From assembly GCA_963807065.1 (NCBI GenBank), contig CAWDZQ010000003.1:1583981-1647980 (forward strand): DNA of 64,000 bases. Reading direction: 5' to 3'. Within the stretch, counting starts at the first letter, position 1. The number at the start of each line of letters is the position of its first letter. The position numbers and the translations under genes are program-made. Origin of the DNA: CAWAND01 sp963807065. Lineage in GTDB: Bacteria; Chloroflexota; Anaerolineae; Anaerolineales; E44-bin32. Below, in pieces: positions 57,630 through 64,000 of the stretch. A model generated the notes under the pieces. It ran no database searches. It saw nothing but the letters and a program-made list of their open reading frames with translations, and had not been told where the DNA came from.

Positions 57630-57659
57630 TGCCTCAGCCTCGGAAGGTCTCATCGTGTG

Positions 57660-58113
57660 TCAGCCGCCGCTCCTGAGCCAGGTAACTCGGGCTCCCACCT
57701 TGAGGTCGGCCAGATGGTCCGGGTGCAGCTCGAGCACAAAACAGGCCGGCTCGGGGGAGGCGATGTACGGCCGCCAGGGCCGGGCAGATTCAACATAGAC
57801 GATCTCGCCTTCCGCGTCGAGCCAGGCCACCGCCAGGGGAAAGCGCATGCCGAGCATGTGGATGGAAGTCGCCAGCCCCGGCCTCGAGCGCCGACCTTCG
57901 GGCATCACGAGCAGGACCCCCTGGTCCCGAGTTCATTCGGCGCATACCCAGCAGCCCCCTGCGCCGGAGCGCCGCCGACCGGCACAGCTGCACGTGGCGG
58001 GCGAGGGGAACGTCCCCCACCCGGATCTCCAACAGGGCCCCATCCTCGAGATGGGAGTCGCGAAGGTTTATGGCCGATCGCATGACCAGGCTGGACTCAT
58101 CTAGGGTGCGCAT
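57660..58113 (-). CDS. DUF192 family protein, frameshifted
   Basis: About 150 aa. Frame 1 from ATG 58113 (RTLDESSLVMRSAINLRD) has LARHVQLCRSAALRRRGLLGMRR; after one base too many in a G-run near 57925 the second frame gives VMPEGRR, HMLGMRFPLAVAWLD, ARPWRPYIASP and CFVLEL. These are the conserved segments of DUF192, a small beta-rich domain of unknown role, often extracytoplasmic and linked to type IV pilus or Tad clusters in some genomes. Confidence 0.75.
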
Positions 58114-58728
58114 GACCTGTCCCTGGCGGCTGGAGCCGACCCTCGTTCTCGTGTCGTGAGAGTGCGAAGTTCTGTGGCCAGCATTCCCCGCCTCCGGCAG
58201 CTGATCGAACACGGATGTCCTCCGTTGACCCGTGACAGGGGTATCAAGGGGACGGTCGCAATGCTTTGGATGTGTCGGGGATCGATGCGGTGGCTTGCGG
58301 GGAGGCCCGGAAGAGCGATGTCGCCGCGCTCGAACACCGCGTCGGCTGGATGCGTTCGCCAGAACGGTGTACGGAGGTCCGTGGGTTGGGCGACGGTGTG
58401 ATCGCCGCGCATGGCCCTGCCCCCTGCCGCGGAACAAACCTGACGATGGGAGGTTGGTCCGGCATCGTCCCAACCCCTTCTTCTCCGTCATCCTACGATT
58501 CCCCTCTCAACAGATTCTGAATGTGTCCTGCCAGAAAGCGCTCTGGCAGAGCACCCGGTGCGCAAGTGCGTTTCCGTTCCCGGGTCTGCGAGGGGCGGAG
58601 ATAGGTGCCGGACCCCCCTCCCCCCGGGCGGTTCTTTCCCGGGCAGGCGTTGGCTGCGCGGCTGCGATACGCAGCTCCACGTCTTAGGCGGAACACTCGG
58701 ACGCCTTGCCCGAAGGACGCCATGCCGC
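58114..58728. other. Region without a supported gene
   Basis: About 615 nt on which I see no convincing product. Several Arg/Pro-rich frames exist on both strands, as expected by chance in GC-rich DNA. A short minus-strand frame around 58200-58400 might be part of a SAF-like or pilus-assembly protein broken by indels, but I cannot support it. Confidence 0.45.
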
Positions 58729-58965
58729 CTACTTCCCCGCCGAGAGCCACATCATGATCAGCGTGAAGAAGCACGAACCGAAGGCCAGGATGGGCAGGAC
58801 GATGAGCGCCGGGTTGCGCACGATCCAGTGGGGCTCGCCCATCGGGAAATCGTTCGGATCGGGCACTTTCTCACTTTGCTTGGCCAACCCCGTCCTGACC
58901 AACCACGACTGGTCCTCGACCTGGCGGTTGTCCTGCTGGGCCTGCTGCGCCCACCGGTCATCCAT
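58729..58965 (-). CDS. Small single-pass membrane protein
   Basis: 78 aa from ATG 58965 behind GGAGGGG. The N-terminal part is Gln/Asp-rich and polar (DDRWAQQAQQDNRQVEDQ); residues ~50-75 form a membrane helix (NPALIVLPILAFGSCFFTLI). It starts inside the end of the replication-relaxation gene. Function is unknown; it may belong to the membrane part of the transfer machinery. Confidence 0.6.
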   Translation of the reverse strand: MDDRWAQQAQQDNRQVEDQSWLVRTGLAKQSEKVPDPNDFPMGEPHWIVRNPALIVLPILAFGSCFFTLIMMWLSAGK

Positions 58966-60792
58966 CGCCCCTCCCGCTCGGACTCGTTGGCGCCGAAACA
59001 GTGGCCTCCGCAATCCGGCCCTGTTCGGCCTCGCCTCGAACTTCCAGAGCCCATGCGCGGCACCTCGGCGCTGGACGAACGCACCAGGCCCGCCCCGCGC
59101 CAGGGCTCGAGATCCAAGAGCGGTCCGAAGCCGGACCGCCCCGGAGCCGACCACACCGACCGCCACGGACACATCCCCCCGAGCTCCGAAGGGTCCAGTC
59201 CCGCCGCCGAGGTGCCAGGTTCACAGCTCACCAAGGGGTGCTGAAGCCACCATGGATCCTCCGAGTTCAAGGACAGGCGATCCAGGGTGACGGTCCAGCC
59301 ATCCAACCCCCGTTCGGCGATCATCGCCAGGACCTGCGCCTCGCGATACGGCGTGCCGTCGATCACCCACGCCAGACCCGGCCGGAGCTCCGGCATCGCC
59401 GGCCACACGTCGGCGTACCGATTCAGGCGCTGGCGAACGCGGGAGAGCGGCATCGTGCTCCGGTCCATCTCAACCAACAGCGTGGCCCGGCCAAGGGGCC
59501 GGCGGTGGCCGACTTCGACCTTCGATCCAGGGGGCATCCCAAGCCTGCACCCAGGCCACTGCGTCCGGCGCCACGTAGCCGATGCTCCCTTCTTTCGAAG
59601 GGTTTCGGTCCTCGTACAGCAACCTTCCCCCTATGGTCGAGACGATCTCCACCTCCACGCCCCCGGTGGGACGGCTCACGCGCCGCGCGCCTTCGACCAG
59701 AGACAGGGCGAACGCCCGGGTGAGTTGATGGTGCTTGCTTTGGCCGCGCAGCCAGCGCGTGGAGTAGACGGTTTTGCCCTTGTTGCGGGGGTCGATCCGG
59801 AGCGGCCAGGGCTGGCGCCGCCGCAGGGTCTCGACCGTCGTCCCGGCGTGGGCGGCCAGGAGCTCCACGCCCCGCCAGGTCAGCGCCTTACGGGACTCGA
59901 GCGTCACCCGTGGGTCGCAGGTGGCCGGGGTTTCGATAAGCCGCAGCCGCTCCAGGTCCGACAGCGACCTCAGGACGGCCGCCTGCGCCCTCCTGTCGGG
60001 ACTGGCCAGGACGGCCAGCTCGCGCCGGCTCATCAGGGGGTTGCTGCCGACTTCGAGGAGCAGATGCCAGCCTTCGACCTCCACCTGGCGGGCGATCTCC
60101 CCCAGCAGGCTCGCGTGGCGTGAGCCCCGCTGGCGTGTCATGAAGTGTCTATCGAAATCCCTCTTCGAAGGCATCGACCAGGCTTTGGCCTGCATTCGCC
60201 CTTGAGGTCGAATGGAGCGCTGATCGCCGATCTCGAGGGGGGAGCCGTCCGGCCCCAGGGAGACGCAGGTCAGCGTGACGGGCTGGCTCGACGCGCTCCA
60301 GGCGCGCTCGACCAATCGGGTCACCTGCTCCAGCCGGGCTTCGCCGGCCACCAGCACCCAGTCGCGCACCCCGCTCCCGAAAGCGCCCGGCGGCGAGTCG
60401 ATGAAGCGCAGCGCTTCCGGGGCGCAGGCGCCCAGATCGACCCAGACCCGCCACCAGCCGCCGGCCCAGAAGAACTCGCCGTCGGCTTCCAGGCCGGGCG
60501 ATAGGCCGAGACGGATCGCACCAGCCCCCATTACGGCCAGGGCACATCGGCGCGCCGCGGCGTACCGATGGACACCCATCAGGGTGGCGTTGGGCTCGGC
60601 TCTGGAGGCATAGCAGACTCCCAATCCGGCGACGTCCACGGCGCGGACCCGACTGCCGGCCGACCGAAGGGCGGCCTCGGCCGCCGCTCGGCCCATCAGC
60701 TCGTCCAGCAGGTCTTGGCTGGAAAACGGGTAGCGGAGACACCAGCCCTCCAGAGTCCGTGCGGCACTGAACGCGTGGTCCGGGCTACTCAT
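58958..60792 (-). CDS. Replication-relaxation family protein, frameshifted
   Basis: About 610 aa after repair. The start is ATG 60792, overlapping the end of the TraG/HerA-like gene by 8 nt. A winged-helix region (SRRELAVLASPDRRAQAAVLRSLSDLERLRLI) is followed by the nuclease-like domain typical of Replic_Relax proteins: PDAVAWVQ, then, after a frameshift near 59535, VEVGHRRPLGRATLLVEMDR and RLNRYADVWPAM. The natural end is probably the TGA at 58958 in a third frame, overlapping the next gene. Members of this family are encoded on plasmids and integrative elements beside TraG-like ATPases, and are thought to aid plasmid replication or mobilisation. Confidence 0.72.
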
Positions 60793-63621
60793 CGGCTTCT
60801 TCGTCGACCTCATCGCCTTCATCATCCGGCTCGTCGCTGGGCGTCAGCGCCGACTCCAGCGCTCGCAATCCCTCGGAGAGTTCATCATCGAAGTCCGGAA
60901 GTGCCCATCCGCCAGAAGCCTCTCCTGCCGAGGGATCCCCTTCCTCGCCCAGCAGCGCCGCCCTGACTTCCGACTCCGCCTTGCGATCCTTCCCGGAGGG
61001 ACGCAGCAGGGCTCGACGCGCGCTCCGAACGCCATCGCCCTTCTTTCGCCCGGAACCGGTGTCCCCCTGGCTGAGCAGCGCCCGCCCGTACCGATCCAGG
61101 TACGACTGCATCCGTTCGGCGGAGGTCACCGCCTCTTCATAGCGCAGGCTGTATCCGGCCCTGAGGGCGCGCACCTCGGCAGCCAGATCGCCGTCGAACG
61201 GCGGGGGAGCGGCGGTTTCGAAGTAGAAGGGATGCGTCACCCGACCATCGTCCTGCACCAGGCGGACATAGGCCCGGTACGGCTCCAGGTTGGTCAATGT
61301 CGTGGACGACGGACCTCCCCGCTCCCCGGATAGCTCATGGCGCGACAGGTACTCGGCGTCCTCTCCGTTGACCTGGAACACGAACAGCGGCTGGACCGCC
61401 CCCAGAATCTCGCCGCGCAGATCCTCCGTCTCGCGCTCGCCCCTCAGGCTGGCGAAGTTCTGCGTTCCCACGATGAAGCGACCGCCGTGCTTGCGCGTCT
61501 CTCCCAGCGCCTCCTTCCAGCCCACCCCGGTGAAGCTCTGGAATTCGTCCACGATCACCAAGACCGGCGAGCGTTCTTGGGCATGGACTTCCCCCTGCCG
61601 GGCGATCTGGCGCAGCACCAGATTGATCAGCAGCGAGCCGACGAAGTCGCTGACGTCAGCCCCGAAGCGGCTCTTCTGAGTGTTGATGATCAGGACCTGG
61701 CGTTCTCGGATCATCTGGCCCAGGTCCAGCGTGGATTTGGGGCAGCTGAACAAGTGCAGCAGCGGGCGTTCGGCGAAGCGGTGCGCCTTGTACAGGACCG
61801 AAAGGGTCATCTCCTCTCGCCGGTATCGGGAGAGCATGTGGAAGAAGTTGAACGACCAGCGTCTGAGCTCCTCCCGATACGGGCTGTCCTGCAGTTCAGC
61901 CTCGATGAACTGCTTGTACAGCTCCTTGCTGGCGCTCACCAGGTCGCCCAGCAGCGAGAGCCCCAGCAACTGTTCACGATCACGGCCCTCGTTGGCCGCC
62001 GCCAGCAGCTTGATGCACTGCTTGGCCGGATCCTGCATGCGCGGCCCCCAAAACACCCCCCACAGCGCCTTGCCGATGTCCACGATCGAGTTGGTGGCGC
62101 TGACCGCGTCCCAGCCCTCACGGTGCGGGTCGAGCGGATTGAGAGTCAGGGCGAACTCCGTGTCGCTCAGGTCCAGGATGCGGATCCGCTCCTTATCTTG
62201 CGGATCTATCGCTCCGATGAGATGCTGGGCCATGTCCCCGTGGGGATCGACCACGACAATCGCCGGCTGGTCGGGGTGGCGCATGCCAGCCAGCGCCAGG
62301 TGGATCATGGTGTTCGTCTTACCTGTCCCCGGCTTGCCCACCAGGAGCGTGTTGCGCTCCAGCGCGGTTCGGCTGAGCTGCACGGGCTGTGGGGTGCCGT
62401 CGCCGTGAAAGGACCAGCCGAGGTCGTAGAAGCCCTGCACCTCGCGAGGGTCCGGAGCGCGGATCTCGACGGAGCTGATGGGGGTCTGGCCGGGCGCAAG
62501 CCGCTCATCCACTGAGGGGATGTGCCAGAGGGCGGCGAGTTCGCCGTTCCCAAGCGGGATCGAGAGGCTGTCCTCGTCGGAACGCGGCCTCGGGCCAGGG
62601 ACCGAGGCCTTCGTAGGGATCGGGAACAGTAACGAAGCGATTCCCGCCGGCCAAGGAGCAGGCGGACAGCGCATCTTCTACTCGGGATAAGAAGCTCGGC
62701 CGCTCTCGATGGCGAACTTGCACGAGCGCTTGCTCTGATGCAAACCTCGAAGAAGACGTCCTGATCCAGGACCTTCGTTCGAACAATCTCAGGGTTTGAG
62801 GCCGACCAGGGATCGCCTCCAAACTTGAGAAGCTTCCAGGCCGAACCCCCAATCAGTACGAAAGAGAGGCCGGCGAGGACGAGAGGAAGCGAAACACCTT
62901 GAGTGAGAAACACGGCGAAGGCAACGCCAACAAGCAGGAAACCGAGAAGAGCAAACCCTTGACCCAGGGTGCTTCCCTTGAGTTCGGGAACGTGACTGCC
63001 GTGATCCCCGGTGGAGAGGGCCTGCCCGCTTGCTGAGACGACATAGCCGCGCTGCGTCTCGGTCTTGAGACGCTCCTGGATCCCCGGCAGCCAGTCCGGA
63101 TCACCTTTGCCCAATATAAGGAATTGGAGCCAGAGAAGTTCTCCTTCTTCCAGGCCGAGCATCGAGTCGAAGATGCCTTGAGCGGGGCTACCGGAGCGGA
63201 AGTTTTCCAGCGTTCGGATGGGGAGATAGGCAGGCTTATCAAGGCCAAACGCCTCGGCCACTGAATGATTGGCTTCTCCTTGGACCGAGCTTAGCGGGTC
63301 GGACTCTAGCCTTCGAAGGCGGGCATCTGGCCAAACAGAAGTCACCTTATCCGCCAGTGACCTGAGGCTGTCAGTCGGTCCGCGGGCTAGCATCAAACGA
63401 TGGTTGACATGACCGTGATACTCAAGGGAAAGGGGAAATGGAAGGGACGAGGTGAACTGCCGGATCGTATCAGGATCGACCATAGCTCTAGTCGGGAGAA
63501 GGATTTCGGCAACACTCGTGTCTTCCCCATTTGCCGAATGGGGTTGGCGCATCTCATGAGCGGCGGAGATGCGCTCGAGAAGTTCGGCCTCTCGAAGGCG
63601 TTTGGAGTTCATTTCGCCCAT
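60785..63621 (-). CDS. Membrane-anchored TraG/VirD4/HerA-type DNA-transfer ATPase, frameshifted
   Basis: About 945 aa. The N-terminal part (from ATG 63621) has a globular domain, then two membrane helices (LGQGFALLGFLLVGVAFAVF and LPLVLAGLSFVLIGG). After at least two frame changes between ~62640 and 62760 comes the motor: VGKPGTGKTNTMIHLALAG (Walker A), VVVDPHGDMAQHLIG, SPVLVIVDEFQSF (Walker B) and FIVGTQNFASL. The C terminus is strongly acidic. This is the coupling ATPase type that pumps DNA in conjugation. Its pairing with a replication-relaxation gene is common on mobile elements. No relaxase is seen in the window. Confidence 0.82.
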
Positions 63622-64000
63622 GAGACACAGTCCACGGCACCCCGCTGGTCCCTCAAGGGTTCTCCTGCAGCAGTAGGCAGGCAGAATCAGTGGTTTCTAT
63701 GGATAAAGGTCGGCTGTGGGAGTTTGGATCCCAAGAGTCGGAGAAGGATGGCGCACCAAGGGCATCTAGAGTCTCCACAGGTCCAATGGCATTCTAGAGG
63801 AGGCACTTCCCTTCGGATGTTAGGCGTGTGTTATATGGAAATCGGCCTCCATTGGACCGTACGTCGGACAACCCTCCGCGTGTTGACCAGGGTCGTTCTG
63901 ACCTGAGGCGCAAATCACAATCCTGTTTGAGCAGTTCTCGTAGCTGATTTTCCGAGCAATTCTTGATGAATACTCTGGGGTCCGTGCGCTTTGCGTTAGT
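63622..64000. other. Upstream region of the transfer-like operon
   Basis: About 380 nt with no convincing gene. It should contain the promoter of the minus-strand run that begins at 63621, but I see no strong -35/-10 pair. Confidence 0.4.

Overview
The window is bacterial DNA of moderate to high GC; by eye the first ~22 kb is less GC-rich than the rest. Bacterial start sites (many TTG and GTG starts behind good ribosome binding sites), tight ATGA-type overlaps, a SAM-I riboswitch, an AroK-AroB fusion, ECF transporters and a type-I DAHP synthase with an N-terminal ferredoxin-like domain fit a Chloroflexota (Anaerolineae-like) genome, probably assembled from a metagenome. That placement is an inference. 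Many genes carry single-base frameshifts. One is directly visible as an extra base against a near-identical paralogue at ~46160, so part of the damage may be sequence error, but the aspartokinase-asd pair carries three different in-frame stops and a lost catalytic Cys and looks truly decayed.

Region 1 (22-21865) is a catabolic and uptake island. Minus-strand genes 22-8456 encode an RraA-like protein, an aminotransferase, a glutamate-racemase-like protein, an M20 deacylase, a creatinase/ectoine-hydrolase-like M24 protein, an isochorismatase-fold amidase, an SDR and a fumarate-reductase-type flavoprotein. Divergently transcribed are an ECF importer (S, T, A, A) with a second isochorismatase hydrolase, a GntR/FCD regulator, a BMP-type ABC importer (two permeases, lipoprotein, double ATPase), an amidohydrolase and a UbiD decarboxylase. 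Together they suggest import, hydrolysis, deamination and decarboxylation of a small N-containing compound whose identity I cannot fix.

Region 2 (22189-35606) is amino-acid biosynthesis, bounded by IS3-family remnants: a frameshifted chorismate mutase (aroH), a truncated Cys/Met PLP enzyme behind a SAM-I riboswitch, a Thr-rich leader peptide plus terminator ahead of decayed aspartokinase and asd, then a Tyr/Phe-rich leader peptide plus terminator ahead of an overlapping shikimate operon aroF-tyrA-aroA-aroE-aroC-aroKB-aroQ. A 3' fragment of argH faces it. Two nested transposon remnants follow (35607-37185).

Region 3 (37401-51770) is the most interesting part: a second, non-housekeeping-looking chaperone set comprising an Hsp70 with a long C-terminal extension, a GrpE-like protein, a ClpB-like double AAA+ ATPase, a membrane protein with zinc ribbon, phosphorylation-dead receiver, J-like and SH3 domains, a Ser/Thr kinase, a TPR/transmembrane/OmpA-like protein, small zinc-ribbon proteins, and a duplicated Hsp70 with an 816-nt in-frame deletion and a new zinc-ribbon tail. 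I interpret it as a kinase-linked, membrane-associated disaggregase or stress-sensing system.

Region 4 (51802-63621, all minus strand) resembles part of a conjugative or integrative element: SH3-like lipoprotein, type IV prepilin peptidase, RecA/DnaB-fold ATPase, two-component pair, Fe-S PD-(D/E)XK-like protein, DUF192 protein, small membrane protein, replication-relaxation protein and a membrane-anchored TraG/HerA-type DNA-pump ATPase. No relaxase or integrase is visible in the window.
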